NCBI GenBank assembly: GCA_049322515.1 | Contig: JBMOQW010000017.1 | Span: 1 to 64,000 of the forward strand | DNA: 64,000 nt | DNA from: Parasulfuritortus sp049322515 | Lineage (GTDB): Bacteria; Pseudomonadota; Gammaproteobacteria; Burkholderiales; Thiobacillaceae | Direction of reading: 5' to 3' | Shown: one piece after another, positions 51,931 through 61,211 of the stretch | Layout of the letters: each line of letters begins with the position of its first letter | Numbering within the stretch: position 1 is the first letter of the stretch | The notes under the pieces: model-generated | What the model was told of the DNA's origin: nothing | Databases searched by the model: none | What the model saw: only the letters and a program-made list of their open reading frames with translations | Program-made: the position numbers and the translations under genes

Positions 51931-52740
51931 TCAGCAGATGCCGAGGGATTTGTAGCGCCGGTACGGTTTGCTCCAGGACACCTGGTTCAGGTAGGCGAGC
52001 ACCCGGGGCCGCAGGGTTTCATCCTCGATGTGCCGGGTGATCAGGTCTTCGAGTTGGCGCCGGCGTTCCTCAAGGCCGGGGGCCTGCCATTGACCGTGGG
52101 TGTTGCCGGCATGGTAACGCTTGAAATAGCGTGCTTCGGGCACCTCGATCAAATGCCCGGCAAGGGCCATGCTGAAGATCCACAATTGGTCCGCGAACTG
52201 ATCGCCCGGCGCGGGCGGGATCGGCCGCAAGGCCGAACGACGGATCACGCCACGGAACGGCACACCGAGATTCCAGCCGGCTTCCAGGTCGATCGCTTCC
52301 TGCCACGGCGCCCGCTGCCCCAATGCCATCGGCGGCGAGGCAAATCGGGTCTGGCGCTTGAATGGGCCGCCCTCGGCAATCAGGCTGCCGAAGGCGATGA
52401 CGGCCCCCGGATGCGCGTCGAGGGCCGCCACCAGGCGCGCGTGATAGTCGGGGCCTAACCGATCGTCTTGCGGCAGGAGGCTGAAGTACTCGGTCTGGCA
52501 CGCCTCGATCAGGGCGTTGCAATGGTTGCGCCAGCCCGCCGGTCCCGGGTTCCATCGATAGTGGATGCGCCGGTCATCCGGCACCTGGGCGCGAATCCGT
52601 TCGGCGCTGCCGTCGCTGTCGGCGTCCTCGCTGAGCAGGATCACCACATCGTCCGGGATGGCGCGCAGATTCGCCAGCACCGTATCGTGCCAGGCCGCCG
52701 CGCGATAGAGCGGGATGGCCACGGTCAGGCGGGGCGGCAT
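51931..52740 (-). CDS. family 2 glycosyltransferase
   Basis: A 269-residue soluble GT-A fold transferase starting at ATG 52740 (MPPRLTVAIPLYRAAA); an in-frame ATG at 52755 would overlap the upstream gene by 14 bp. Motifs are VAIPLYRAAAWHDTVLANL and the nucleotide-sugar Asp in LLPQDDRLGPDYHARL. The acceptor and donor are unknown. It directly follows the FAD oxidoreductase gene, suggesting one modification pathway of a glycan or other surface compound. Confidence 0.87.
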   Translation of the reverse strand: MPPRLTVAIPLYRAAAWHDTVLANLRAIPDDVVILLSEDADSDGSAERIRAQVPDDRRIHYRWNPGPAGWRNHCNALIEACQTEYFSLLPQDDRLGPDYHARLVAALDAHPGAVIAFGSLIAEGGPFKRQTRFASPPMALGQRAPWQEAIDLEAGWNLGVPFRGVIRRSALRPIPPAPGDQFADQLWIFSMALAGHLIEVPEARYFKRYHAGNTHGQWQAPGLEERRRQLEDLITRHIEDETLRPRVLAYLNQVSWSKPYRRYKSLGIC

Positions 52741-52741
52741 C

Positions 52742-53962
52742 TCAGGCAAGCCCATAGGCGTTCAGAACTTGCCGCGCGGTCGCCTCGCCGTGCAGCGGCG
52801 CCAGGGTCAGCTTGCCCGTGTCGACCGACCACCAGCCATCGCCACCGCGCGTTCCCGAACGGGTGCGGGCATGCAGCGCGCTGTCCGGGTCATCGACATC
52901 CGACTGCCCCTTGGCGACGATGACGCATGGGCTGCACGAAAGGATCTCGGCCCCGGCCAGCCCCGGAAACAGGCCGGCCATGACCGCCAGGGTCTCGGCA
53001 CCGATGGCCAGGGTCTCGGCACCGACCAGTTCATCGCGGGGCGGCTGCCGGCCGAAGAAGGTCCGGCAGGTGGGATACCAGCTCAGATAGTAGGTGCCAT
53101 CCTTGTAGGGGCAGATGTCGCCGAACGGGCCCTGCACCAAGGTCATGGGTTTCAAGGCCAGGGGTTGGCGTGGCCGCACGATGACCCGATGCTTGACCCG
53201 ATAGCACAGTGCCTCGCCACCGCCATCGACGCCAGCCAACCGGTCCAGGCGGATCCGGTCGGTCCAGGCGCAGTTGATCACGCCGTCGGCCGCGATCTCC
53301 GCCACCCGCCCTGCGTGCCTGACGGACAGGCGATAACCCGTATCGGTGCGCGCCACGTCGGAAACATCGCGGTTGAAGCGCATCGTGATCAGGGGATTTC
53401 GGCGGACCCGCTCGGCCAGGAGGCCGGTCAACAAACGGGTATCGACCGTCACTTCCTCGGTATCGATGGCCGAGAGCCGCTGACCCTGCATGCAAGGCAC
53501 CCCAGCGGGGTCCTGGGCACGCCGCCACAGCCAGGACAAGGCCGTGCCGACATAGGACGGTGCCACCGTCAGCCCTTCCAGCGCGCCCGGCAAAGCCTCG
53601 CGCAAACGGCTGTAATAGGCCTCCAGCCGCGCCACGCTGGCCAGGCTGTCGGGCATCACCAGGTAGCGGAAGCCTTCCGAACGCCACTCGGCCCAGGGCA
53701 GCGGACCACACCAACGATCCAGGAGCGGCGCAAAAGCGTGCGCGCCCCGCAACATCTCGACGCCGGTCTCCAGGGTGTCGTCGAGCGCATAGACCAGGCC
53801 CAGGTGAAGCTTGCCCTCGTTGCCATGGCTGGCCCCACACAGGGCCGCCGGGCGCCGCTCGATGACCAGGGAAGGCACCCCGCGGTGCGCCAACGCCAGG
53901 GCGACCGACAGCCCTTGCAGGCCGGCGCCGATGATGACGATCCGGGGGGGTGTGCTGGACAT
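52742..53962 (-). CDS. FAD-dependent oxidoreductase (DAO family)
   Basis: A 406-residue flavoprotein with the N-terminal Rossmann motif IVIIGAGLQGLSVALALAHRG, then SHGNEGKLHLGLVYALDDT and YLSWYPTCRTFFG near the C-terminus. ATG 53962 (MSSTPPRIV) gives the usual start; a longer frame upstream is unsupported. It has about 2 bp to the glycosyltransferase and forms an operon with it. Substrate cannot be told from sequence. Confidence 0.87.
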   Translation of the reverse strand: MSSTPPRIVIIGAGLQGLSVALALAHRGVPSLVIERRPAALCGASHGNEGKLHLGLVYALDDTLETGVEMLRGAHAFAPLLDRWCGPLPWAEWRSEGFRYLVMPDSLASVARLEAYYSRLREALPGALEGLTVAPSYVGTALSWLWRRAQDPAGVPCMQGQRLSAIDTEEVTVDTRLLTGLLAERVRRNPLITMRFNRDVSDVARTDTGYRLSVRHAGRVAEIAADGVINCAWTDRIRLDRLAGVDGGGEALCYRVKHRVIVRPRQPLALKPMTLVQGPFGDICPYKDGTYYLSWYPTCRTFFGRQPPRDELVGAETLAIGAETLAVMAGLFPGLAGAEILSCSPCVIVAKGQSDVDDPDSALHARTRSGTRGGDGWWSVDTGKLTLAPLHGEATARQVLNAYGLA

Positions 53963-54090
53963 GATGCCGCCTTCACAGTGAATGATCATGATCGCCCGGG
54001 CCGGGCCCGGGATGACGCGTGGCCCGCTTGCCGGCCCGGGCCGCGCGGGCCATGATACCGGGGTCATCCATTTCCGAGGAATCCGCCGTG

Positions 54091-54639
54091 ATGATCCGCT
54101 TCGCCTCCCTGCTGCTCGCCCCCATGTTGGCTGGAGCCTCCCTGGCCGGCGACTTCCAGCTCACCAGCCCGGACTTCGCGCCGGGTGCACGGCTGGCCGA
54201 GGCCCAGGTGTTCAACGGCTTTGGCTGCGCGGGCGGCAATGTCTCGCCAGCGCTCCACTGGTCCGGGGCCCCCGAGGGGACCCGGAGTTTCGCGGTCACG
54301 GTCTACGATCCCGATGCACCGACCGGGAGCGGCTGGTGGCATTGGCTGGTCTTCAACCTGCCCGCCGACAGCCAGGGGCTCAAGCCTGGCGCGGGCGACC
54401 CCAAGGCCGGCCTGTTGCCGGGCGGCGCCGTGCAAAGCCGCACCGACTTCAACCAGCCCGGCTATGGCGGCCCCTGCCCGCCGGTCGGCCACGGCACGCA
54501 CCGCTACATCTTCACCGTGCACGCCCTCAAGGTCGACACGCTGCCGCTCGACGCCCACGTGCCCGGCGCCATGGTCGGTTATTACTTGAACCAGAACACC
54601 CTGGCCAAGGCCGTCCTGCAAGGTACCTACAGCCGGTGA
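54091..54639 (+). CDS. exported YbhB/YbcL (PEBP/Raf-kinase-inhibitor-like) protein
   Basis: A 182-residue phosphatidylethanolamine-binding-like protein. A signal peptide (RFASLLLAPMLAGASLA) is followed by the PEBP core: QLTSPDFAPGARL, NVSPALHWSGAPEGTRSFAV, DPDAPTGSGWWHW and GYGGPCPPVGHGTHRYIF. GAGGAATCC precedes ATG 54091. YbhB-like proteins are of unknown function. A short VOC remnant overlaps its stop. Confidence 0.9.
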   Translation: MIRFASLLLAPMLAGASLAGDFQLTSPDFAPGARLAEAQVFNGFGCAGGNVSPALHWSGAPEGTRSFAVTVYDPDAPTGSGWWHWLVFNLPADSQGLKPGAGDPKAGLLPGGAVQSRTDFNQPGYGGPCPPVGHGTHRYIFTVHALKVDTLPLDAHVPGAMVGYYLNQNTLAKAVLQGTYSR

Positions 54640-54773
54640 ACATCACCCGCCTGGACCATCGGGTCCGCTCCGTCGCCGACCTCGAGGCCACGGTCGCATT
54701 CTACGAACGTGGCCTCGGCATGACCGCCCCGGCGTCCGGCGCGCTAATACCCGACCGGTTTCCGGCTGACTAG
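54636..54773 (+). pseudogene. 5' remnant of a VOC (glyoxalase-like) gene
   Basis: GTG 54636 overlaps the PEBP stop and encodes 45 residues starting NITRLDHRVRSVADLEATVAFYERGLGM (shown in parts: RLDHRVRSV and TVAFYERGLGM), the standard first beta-alpha-beta of VOC proteins, then TAPASGALIPDRFPAD and a stop. VOC proteins are about 120-130 residues, so some two thirds are missing. The next gene starts 5 bp after the stop, consistent with a deletion that joined the fragment to DUF1223. Confidence 0.7.
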
Positions 54774-54778
54774 CCGCC

Positions 54779-55540
54779 ATGCGCAGACTCGGCTGGCTGC
54801 TGGCCTGGCTCACCCTGCTGATGGGCGGCCCCAGCCAAGCCGACTGCACGGCCGACAGCGGCAGCCAACGGCACCACCTGCTCGAGCTGTACACCTCCGA
54901 AGGCTGTAGCAGTTGCCCCCCGGCCGACCGTTATCTTTCCGGACTGCGCCATCAGCCCCGCCTCTGGCCCCTGGCCTTCCATGTCGACGATTGGGACCAC
55001 CTCGGCTGGCCGGACCGGTTTGCCCAGCCCGCCTTCGGACAACGACAAAAGGCGCTCTCGAACCGGCAAGGCCGGGATTTCGTGTACACGCCCCAGTTTC
55101 GCCTCGACGGCCTCGATTGGCGGCCGGACCGCGCCGCCGCGCCCTGGCCGTTCCCGCCCGAACCGGCCGGGCGCCTGACGCTGCGCAGCCAGTGGCGCGC
55201 ACCGGCCACCCTGGTGGTCAGCGGCACCTGGCACGGCGGTCCCGGCCATCTGTTCCTTGCCGTTCACGAAAGTGGCCTGGAAAGCGAAGTGCGCGCCGGG
55301 GAAAACGCCGGTCGCCGCTTGCACCATGACGATGTTGTCAGGCAGCTGATCGGTCCTCGGAAGATCGACCGGGGTAGCTTTCGCCAGACCTTGAAGCTTG
55401 CCCCGGACAACACCCTGGCAAACCTGGCGGTCACCGCCTTCATCACCGGGCCGGACGAATCCTCGGTCATCCAGGCCCTCGGCGTGCCGGTGTGCGGCTG
55501 CGCAGAGACCGCCTGCGTCCGAGTACCGAAAAGGCCGTGA
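54779..55540 (+). CDS. exported DUF1223 protein
   Basis: A 253-residue exported protein with a signal peptide (RRLGWLLAWLTLLMGGPSQA) and the DUF1223 hallmark TSEGCSSCPPAD near 40-52, plus FHVDDWDHLGWPDRFA and QGRDFVYTPQFRLDG. The CxxC-like cysteines and fold suggest a periplasmic thioredoxin-like protein of unknown role. It starts 5 bp after the VOC remnant and ends 1 bp before yedK. Confidence 0.88.
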   Translation: MRRLGWLLAWLTLLMGGPSQADCTADSGSQRHHLLELYTSEGCSSCPPADRYLSGLRHQPRLWPLAFHVDDWDHLGWPDRFAQPAFGQRQKALSNRQGRDFVYTPQFRLDGLDWRPDRAAAPWPFPPEPAGRLTLRSQWRAPATLVVSGTWHGGPGHLFLAVHESGLESEVRAGENAGRRLHHDDVVRQLIGPRKIDRGSFRQTLKLAPDNTLANLAVTAFITGPDESSVIQALGVPVCGCAETACVRVPKRP

Positions 55541-55541
55541 C

Positions 55542-56210
55542 ATGTGCGGACGCTTCGCCCTCCACACCCCCCCAAGCCTCATCAAGGTCCGCTTCGGTCT
55601 TGATGAGTGCGTCGACTTCGCAGTGCGCTACAACATCCCGCCCGGCACCGACATCCCGGTCATCCGCCAATCCCCCGAGGGCAAGCGGGTGCTCCATCTG
55701 CTGCGCTGGGGCCTGGTACCGCATTGGGCCAAGGATCCTGCCATCGGCAACAAGCTCAACAACGCCCGCGGCGAATCGGTCGCAGAGAAGCCTGCCTTTC
55801 GTGATGCCTTCAAGCGCCGGCGCTGCCTGATCCCGGCCAGCGGGTTCTATGAATGGCACGCGGAGGGCAAGGTCAAGCAGCCCTATTTCATCAGCCTGAA
55901 GTCGGGCGAGCCCCTGGCCATGGGCGGACTCTGGGAAAGCTGGCGCGGTCCGGAGGGTGAGATCCTGCGCACCGCCTGCATCATCACGACCGGCCCGAAC
56001 GCGGTCATGGCACCGATCCACGACCGGATGCCGGTCATCCTTGAACCCGCGCATTGGGCCGCCTGGCTTGCCGCCCCCGTCGACGAGATCGCCAGCCTGG
56101 TCCGCCCGCTCGACCCCGAAGGCATGCAAGCCTGGCCGGTCAGCCGCCGGGTCAGCAAGGCCGTGGACGACGATCCCGCCCTGATCGAGCCGGTTTCTGA
56201 TAGCGACTAA
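55542..56210 (+). CDS. SOS response-associated peptidase (YedK/HMCES)
   Basis: A 222-residue protein that forms a covalent crosslink to abasic sites in single-stranded DNA through Cys2. Family motifs: MCGRFALHTPP, YNIPPGTDIPVIRQ, LLRWGLVPHWAKD, INARGESVAEKPAF-like NNARGESVAEKPAF, RRCLIPASGFYEWH and IHDRMPVIL (Glu and His). ATG 55542 is fixed because Cys2 must follow Met. It sits immediately after DUF1223. Confidence 0.95.
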   Translation: MCGRFALHTPPSLIKVRFGLDECVDFAVRYNIPPGTDIPVIRQSPEGKRVLHLLRWGLVPHWAKDPAIGNKLNNARGESVAEKPAFRDAFKRRRCLIPASGFYEWHAEGKVKQPYFISLKSGEPLAMGGLWESWRGPEGEILRTACIITTGPNAVMAPIHDRMPVILEPAHWAAWLAAPVDEIASLVRPLDPEGMQAWPVSRRVSKAVDDDPALIEPVSDSD

Positions 56211-56283
56211 AGCGCCCCCCGATCCTGCCCAGGTGCGGCCGGCCAAGCCGGCCTGGGCTCGGCCCACCGGCGGGGTCTCACCC

Positions 56284-57099
56284 TCATGGGGACGGCCACA
56301 GGTCGAAGAAATGATGGACCGGGCCGTGGCCCCGGCCCGTGGTGTAGGCCGCCCCCGCGTGCAGGGCGCCGGTCAGCCAGGCCTTGGCATTCCGAACTGC
56401 GGATTCGATGTCCTGGCCCCGGGCCAAAAAGGCACAGACGGCCGAAGACAAGGAACAGCCGGTACCGTGGGAATTCGGGGTCTGGATGCGGGTCCCCGGC
56501 AGTTCGGTCAGGGTTCCCGTGGCCTTTTGAAACAGCAGGTCCGTGCTCTCCTGGCCGGACAGGTGACCGCCCTTGAGCAGGACATTGGCGCAGCCAAATT
56601 CCGTGAGGTCCCTCGCTGCCCGGGCCATCGCCTCCGGCGTGTCGACCGGGCGACCCAACAGGACCGAGGCCTCAGGCAAATTGGGCGTGATGATCAGGGC
56701 CTGGGGGATCAGGTGGGCCTTGAGGGCCGCCACCGCATCGTCGCGCAATAGCTTGTCGCCGGATTTGGACACCATGACCGGGTCGAGCACGATCCTGGAA
56801 CAGCCCCACTGGGCAAGCTTCTGACTCACGGTCTCGATCACGTCCGGCGCATGGAGCATGCCGATCTTGATCGCGTCGGCGCCGATGTCGGAAAGCACGG
56901 CATCCATCTGCAGGCCAATGAATTCCGGCGGCACCGGCAGGATTCCAGTGACCGAATGGGTGTTCTGGGCGGTCAGGGCGGTGATGACCGACATGCCATA
57001 ACAGCCCAGGGCGGAAAAGGTCTTCAGGTCGGCCTGGATGCCAGCCCCGCCACCGCTGTCCGACCCGGCGATGGTCAAGGCTCTGAAATAGGATTTCAT
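56284..57099 (-). CDS. thiD: hydroxymethylpyrimidine/phosphomethylpyrimidine kinase
   Basis: A 271-residue kinase of thiamine synthesis. IAGSDSGGGAGIQADLKTF, IKIGMLHAPDVI, LDPVMVSKSGDKLL and TPNSHGTGCSLSSAV are conserved. ATG 57099 gives the standard N-terminus MKSYFRALTIAG; the longer frame upstream is unsupported. No TPP riboswitch was recognised upstream. Confidence 0.95.
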   Translation of the reverse strand: MKSYFRALTIAGSDSGGGAGIQADLKTFSALGCYGMSVITALTAQNTHSVTGILPVPPEFIGLQMDAVLSDIGADAIKIGMLHAPDVIETVSQKLAQWGCSRIVLDPVMVSKSGDKLLRDDAVAALKAHLIPQALIITPNLPEASVLLGRPVDTPEAMARAARDLTEFGCANVLLKGGHLSGQESTDLLFQKATGTLTELPGTRIQTPNSHGTGCSLSSAVCAFLARGQDIESAVRNAKAWLTGALHAGAAYTTGRGHGPVHHFFDLWPSP

Positions 57100-57436
57100 G
57101 AAGGGATTCCTTGTGCGTTCGAGAGCAGGTTGCAAGCCTACCTCAGCCCAGGCCTCGGCCGGTCGCCCGCAACGGTCTCGGACACTGCTCGCGGCATGGC
57201 CCTCGCAAGCCACTGGGGGGAGAAGACCACCGCCAGGACACGATCTTATCGGCGAGCTCGGCGGGATGAGTCCTATGGACGGTGGCCACGGTGCCTCTTC
57301 ACGACAAGGGCCACCCGGCGCAGGTAAGCTTGCATCAGATCCGATGGGGCAGCCACTTCCCTGGCGCCACGCATCTTTCGCAAGCATGGTGTATACAGTG
57401 GCCAAACGGAGCGCGGAACGCCGTTGTTGAACCTTC
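57100..57436. other. 337-bp region between thiD and an unrecognised membrane gene
   Basis: No coding frame with family support lies here. Fragments CCGCAACGGT and GCCACTGGGGG recall parts of a cobalamin riboswitch, but the other conserved segments are missing on both strands. Promoters for the divergent genes should lie here. No clear hexamer pair was found. Confidence 0.5.
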
Positions 57437-58978
57437 ATGCACCGACACCCTGAATCAATGTCTGGACATTCTCAACACGACGACCGTATGCCACTCAGCC
57501 GGCGCGTGCTGTACGTCTGCGTCCTCCTGCTGGCGCTGTTGGCTCTGAGCCAGTTCGACCTCAAGTTGATCATCCCGATCTTGGTCGTACTCGCCGTCCA
57601 GACCAGGTTTTCGCGAATGACCACGCCGTTCGGCTACAAGAGGCCACCTGCGCCAGCCTCGCAGCCCCGCGACACTGGCGACCCCGTGGTACGAGCATAC
57701 CTGGTGGTCGGTTGCATCTTGCTCATCGCAGGTCTGGCGGCCCTCCTTGGCTACCCCAGCGCGGCCGCACCCGGTCCTCTCATGTCGATCCTGCCCAGGT
57801 GGTTCGTCATCCCCGGTGTGCAAGCGCTCCTGCTGGGCACTGTTCTCATTGCGCTGGGTATCGATCTGCTCAAGGGCGGATTGCGGCGACCATGGGGCGA
57901 ACCGAAGCGCCTCGATGGCCAAGCGTCCAGCTTGGCTGAAAAGTCCGGGCTGTTCCGGTATATCGTCCCTTGGCTGGCCCTGGCCTGGGTGGCGGACCTG
58001 GGCGGCTGGCCCAATCTGGCGCAGGCCATCGTGGGCTTGGTCGGGCTGGGTCTCGTGCAGCACCTGGCGAAGGACTGGCCGTTGTTCGCAGCCCTCGCCG
58101 CACCTGCGGTCGCCTTCTATGGCTGGTCCGCCATGGGGCACGCCAAGAGCGCCTTCGGACACGCGAACCCGCTGGTTTTCGTGATCGCGATCCTGGCCAT
58201 GGTCGCAGGGTTTTCGATGGTGGTGACCACCCTTGGCCGTGCCGTCACCGCAGCGCTCGACACCCTCAAGCGAGGAACCTGGTCAAGAGAACCCTGGCTA
58301 AGGCAGGTCGCACTGGGCGTGGCGGCCTGCGTGCTGGCTGCCAGTGCCCACACGCTCTTCAAGGAGCGCCGGCAGCAACGCGAAGCGGCTGAAGTAGCGG
58401 CAAGGTATGCCGAAGGGGTCGCCGCCAGCCGAGCCGCCGCCGAAGAGAAGGCCGAGGCTCAAGCCCAAGCCGACGCCCTGCGGGCAGAGGCCGATGCGCT
58501 GGTTCCTGGCGTCAGTTGCCGCTATTCCATGGGCCACGACAGCTTCTTGTTCGAGAACCAGCATAAAAATCCGGAGCCCGGCATTCCAGGCAAGGTGGAC
58601 CACCAGTTCGTACGCAAGCGCTGGGTACCTCGGGAGCCACCACGGGAAGCACGGGTGCTGGATGCCAGCGTGGACCTCAACGTGCTCCGGCAGCATGCGA
58701 CTCGCGCGCCGATCCTCAGCCTGCCATCCGGCGACGTGTTATTCATGTCGCCCAAGGGCGCCCGATTGCTGATGCTCAACCCGGATGGCCGCGTGCTTCA
58801 TCTGGCCAGCTTCCCGGAGATCCTGCTGAAATACGCACCCGTGGCATGCGCCGGCGAGAACGGCACCCGGTGGGTCGTGGCACTGGGGCCTGTGGTCAAG
58901 CAGTTCGAACGGCTTGCCCCCGACACCCTCCCCCTCGAAGTGGACCAGGAAAACCTGGACAACACCTGGTTTTCTTGA
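57437..58978 (+). CDS. unrecognised membrane protein with coiled coil and C-terminal soluble domain
   Basis: A 513-residue protein with about eight hydrophobic segments in the first 300 residues (for example FDLKLIIPILVVLAV, VFVIAILAMVAGFSMVV), then a charged Ala/Glu-rich coiled coil (about 305-355; EVAARYAEGVAASRAAAEE) and a soluble tail of about 160 residues with a DILSLPSGDVLFMSPKG-like beta segment (PILSLPSGDVLFMSPKG). I do not recognise the family. The best start among 57437, 57458 and 57488 is unclear. GC content is lower than in neighbouring genes, suggesting later acquisition. Confidence 0.6.
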   Translation: MHRHPESMSGHSQHDDRMPLSRRVLYVCVLLLALLALSQFDLKLIIPILVVLAVQTRFSRMTTPFGYKRPPAPASQPRDTGDPVVRAYLVVGCILLIAGLAALLGYPSAAAPGPLMSILPRWFVIPGVQALLLGTVLIALGIDLLKGGLRRPWGEPKRLDGQASSLAEKSGLFRYIVPWLALAWVADLGGWPNLAQAIVGLVGLGLVQHLAKDWPLFAALAAPAVAFYGWSAMGHAKSAFGHANPLVFVIAILAMVAGFSMVVTTLGRAVTAALDTLKRGTWSREPWLRQVALGVAACVLAASAHTLFKERRQQREAAEVAARYAEGVAASRAAAEEKAEAQAQADALRAEADALVPGVSCRYSMGHDSFLFENQHKNPEPGIPGKVDHQFVRKRWVPREPPREARVLDASVDLNVLRQHATRAPILSLPSGDVLFMSPKGARLLMLNPDGRVLHLASFPEILLKYAPVACAGENGTRWVVALGPVVKQFERLAPDTLPLEVDQENLDNTWFS

Positions 58979-59125
58979 GAACCACCGCGGCTACCCCGGC
59001 GCCCGATGCCTTCCAGGATAATCGAGCAAACGGCAACCGACCCATGCACGCGTTGGCCTCTGAAACAGCGACTTTCGGAAGACGGTAGCGCAGTGCGATT
59101 TCTTGTAAGGCGTCAACGTTCGGTG

Positions 59126-59620
59126 TCATCGTTCCGTGCGCTCCATGGAGTGGTTGCGCAGTTCAACGCCGCGCCGGAACACTGACTGATCCCTCACGAC
59201 CTTGAATCCATGCGTTTCGAAAAAAGGCCGAGCAACCACGCTGACTTCCGCGGAAAGCGTTCCAATGCCAAGCGTCCTTGCCTTGGCCAGGAGCTCTGCC
59301 ATCAATGCTGTGCCCACGCCCTGCCGCACAATCTCTGGGCTAACAAAAAGCAGGTCGATTGAGCCTGAATGCTCAAGCCGCGCGAATCCAGATACCCGCC
59401 CCGCCACCTCCGCGACCAGAACAGTTCCACTCGCCAAGCGCTTGCTCCAAAGATCCAGGTCTGGCCGTTCGGGTGCCCACGCGTCGATCTGCTCGCCAGA
59501 GTAATCCCGCCCTGCAATACCCCGAACAGAGCGGCCAAAGAGAACTACGATCTCATTCAGGTCATCCGGATCATAAGGCCGGATCTTGACAATTTTCATG
59601 CCGTCGAACATTCGAGTCAT
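59126..59620 (-). CDS. GNAT family N-acetyltransferase
   Basis: A 164-residue acetyltransferase starting at ATG 59620, whose first bases overlap the upstream GNAT stop (ATGA). IVVLFGRSVRGIAGRDYSGEQ, VSPEIVRQGVGTALMAELL (acetyl-CoA loop) and ARPFFETHGF are typical. It follows another GNAT gene with 4 bp overlap, so they are coupled. Substrates are unknown. Internal start MKIVKIRPYD at 59599 is also possible. Confidence 0.88.
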   Translation of the reverse strand: MTRMFDGMKIVKIRPYDPDDLNEIVVLFGRSVRGIAGRDYSGEQIDAWAPERPDLDLWSKRLASGTVLVAEVAGRVSGFARLEHSGSIDLLFVSPEIVRQGVGTALMAELLAKARTLGIGTLSAEVSVVARPFFETHGFKVVRDQSVFRRGVELRNHSMERTER

Positions 59621-60072
59621 GCCGCGCCATAGAGATGCCACTCCCACACCTGACCATCCGAGGGATGGTGCACCGGACCGGAAAACTGAAAGCCCAGTTT
59701 TTCAAGGATATGGGTTGATGCATTCTTCTCTGGCAGCGTGTGGGCCTTGATCTTCACCACGCCATATTGTTTGGCCAGATCGATCAATTTCTGAGCCATT
59801 GAAGATGCAACGCCCCTACCCTCATGGTCCGGGAAAGTGAAATAGGCAATCTCTACCTCACCAGACTCAGGAAACGCTTTGAATGCACAGGTTCCGATAT
59901 ATGCCCCCTGCTCCTCAGCCAAATAGCCAGCCCAAGGCAGTATCGGTATCCCGTTGGGATACATGGCGAGGGTTGACGCGCACACGTCTTTCAAGAATTC
60001 GGAGTTCTGGATTTCCTGGCTAGACATCAGCGCCTGTGTGATTGCTACAAGATTCATTTTCATGCTGCTCAT
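59617..60072 (-). CDS. GNAT family N-acetyltransferase
   Basis: A 151-residue acetyltransferase with the acetyl-CoA motif PDHEGRGVASSMAQKLIDLA and the C-terminal KNASTHILEKLGF, typical of RimJ/RimL-type or aminoglycoside-like GNATs. The first ten residues (MSSMKMNLVA) have several possible ATGs. The gene has clearly lower GC content than the conserved genes to its left. It overlaps the next GNAT by 4 bp. Confidence 0.87.
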   Translation of the reverse strand: MSSMKMNLVAITQALMSSQEIQNSEFLKDVCASTLAMYPNGIPILPWAGYLAEEQGAYIGTCAFKAFPESGEVEIAYFTFPDHEGRGVASSMAQKLIDLAKQYGVVKIKAHTLPEKNASTHILEKLGFQFSGPVHHPSDGQVWEWHLYGAA

Positions 60073-60329
60073 CGCGCTAGGACTTGTTTCTAGGTTTTAT
60101 TCCACACCGTCCCCATGACGGCTTGGGTCTGGCAACGTTCAAGGGGGCGGCCCGGCCGGCGGGGATTCTGCAATCAAAACTCGAAGCCGACCTTATGAGC
60201 GCAAGGTTGGGGCAGACTGTTGATGGTTCGGACCATCATTCCTGCGCCGGTGAGTTGCTCGAAATGCAGGGGATATCTTAATTAAAGCGCTCGGATACGG
60301 CATCCCAATCGCTTGTGCCGATCATCGGT

Positions 60330-61211
60330 TCATTGTGCATCCGCGACCAAAGCCACCGCGGAGGACAGGGCGGCAGGCACCTGGGCAGGGATATCCTCGC
60401 GCCATTGAAGCCCGATCGTCCGTTCAATATCTAGACCAGACACCTCCACCATGGCCAGGTCGGGCGGGACCAGACTTCGTGGTGCCAGGGTGATGCCCAT
60501 GCCGTTTCTTACCCATTGAAAGGCCAAGTCTTCACGTTCCGCGCGGAACCGCACGTCCAGCTTCACTTGAGCGGCCTTGAGGCGGGCGCGTCCCAGCGAG
60601 TCGAGCTCACAATTGGAGCGATGCACAAAAGGGGCCTTGGCCAAATCGCGAATCGGGATGGTGCCCATTGACGTTGCCAGTGCGTGGTTGGGCGCCATGA
60701 CGGCCACAAGGGGTTCACGCCAGAGCACCCGCGCATGGGGTGTCAAGTCGCCCACGTTACCCCAAACGACTGCCAGTCGGTTCCGCGTAAACCAGCTCGC
60801 CAATCGGTTGGCCGAACCTTCCCATAGCTCCAGCCGCATTTCCGGTTCGTTGACTTCTAGTTGGCGAATGACGTTGGCCACGAGCGATTGCGGCAGGGTA
60901 TCCAGGACGCCCAGGCGTACGCGGGTCTCGCTCACAGGCTGGCCTGAGAATTCGGTCAGGGCGGTTTCGCATTCGTTGAGGATTTCCAATGCCCTGCGGT
61001 AGAAGCGTTGGCCCGCCGGAGTCAGGCGCAATGGCCGGTTAGCCGGTCCCCTGCGATCGAAAAGCGCGCCGCCTAGTTGCGCTTCAAGCGCCTTGAGGCC
61101 GGACGAGATCGATGGCTGAGAGAGGTGCAGTCGCTGGGCGGCTCTGATCACACCGCCGTATTCGACGACGGCGACCAGGAAGCGCAAATGTTGCGTCTTT
61201 AGAATAGCCAT
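60330..61211 (-). CDS. LysR family transcriptional regulator
   Basis: A 293-residue regulator with an N-terminal HTH (LRFLVAVVEYGGVIRAAQRL then LSQPSISSGLKALEAQLG) and a LysR substrate-binding domain (VRLGVLDTLPQSLVANVIRQL; LAVVWGNVGDL). Divergent from a thioesterase gene across an AT-rich 91-bp gap, a typical LysR-target arrangement. The inducer is unknown. Confidence 0.92.
   Translation of the reverse strand: MAILKTQHLRFLVAVVEYGGVIRAAQRLHLSQPSISSGLKALEAQLGGALFDRRGPANRPLRLTPAGQRFYRRALEILNECETALTEFSGQPVSETRVRLGVLDTLPQSLVANVIRQLEVNEPEMRLELWEGSANRLASWFTRNRLAVVWGNVGDLTPHARVLWREPLVAVMAPNHALATSMGTIPIRDLAKAPFVHRSNCELDSLGRARLKAAQVKLDVRFRAEREDLAFQWVRNGMGITLAPRSLVPPDLAMVEVSGLDIERTIGLQWREDIPAQVPAALSSAVALVADAQ

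Noticed and set aside
57133..57240. Cobalamin or TPP riboswitch upstream of thiD or the membrane gene
   Set aside because: CCGCAACGGT and GCCACTG-like pieces are present on the plus strand, but the other conserved segments and pairings are missing; no TPP motif on the minus strand.
60084..60281. 65-codon frame between GNAT and LysR genes
   Set aside because: No family similarity, no ribosome-binding site; no other support for coding.
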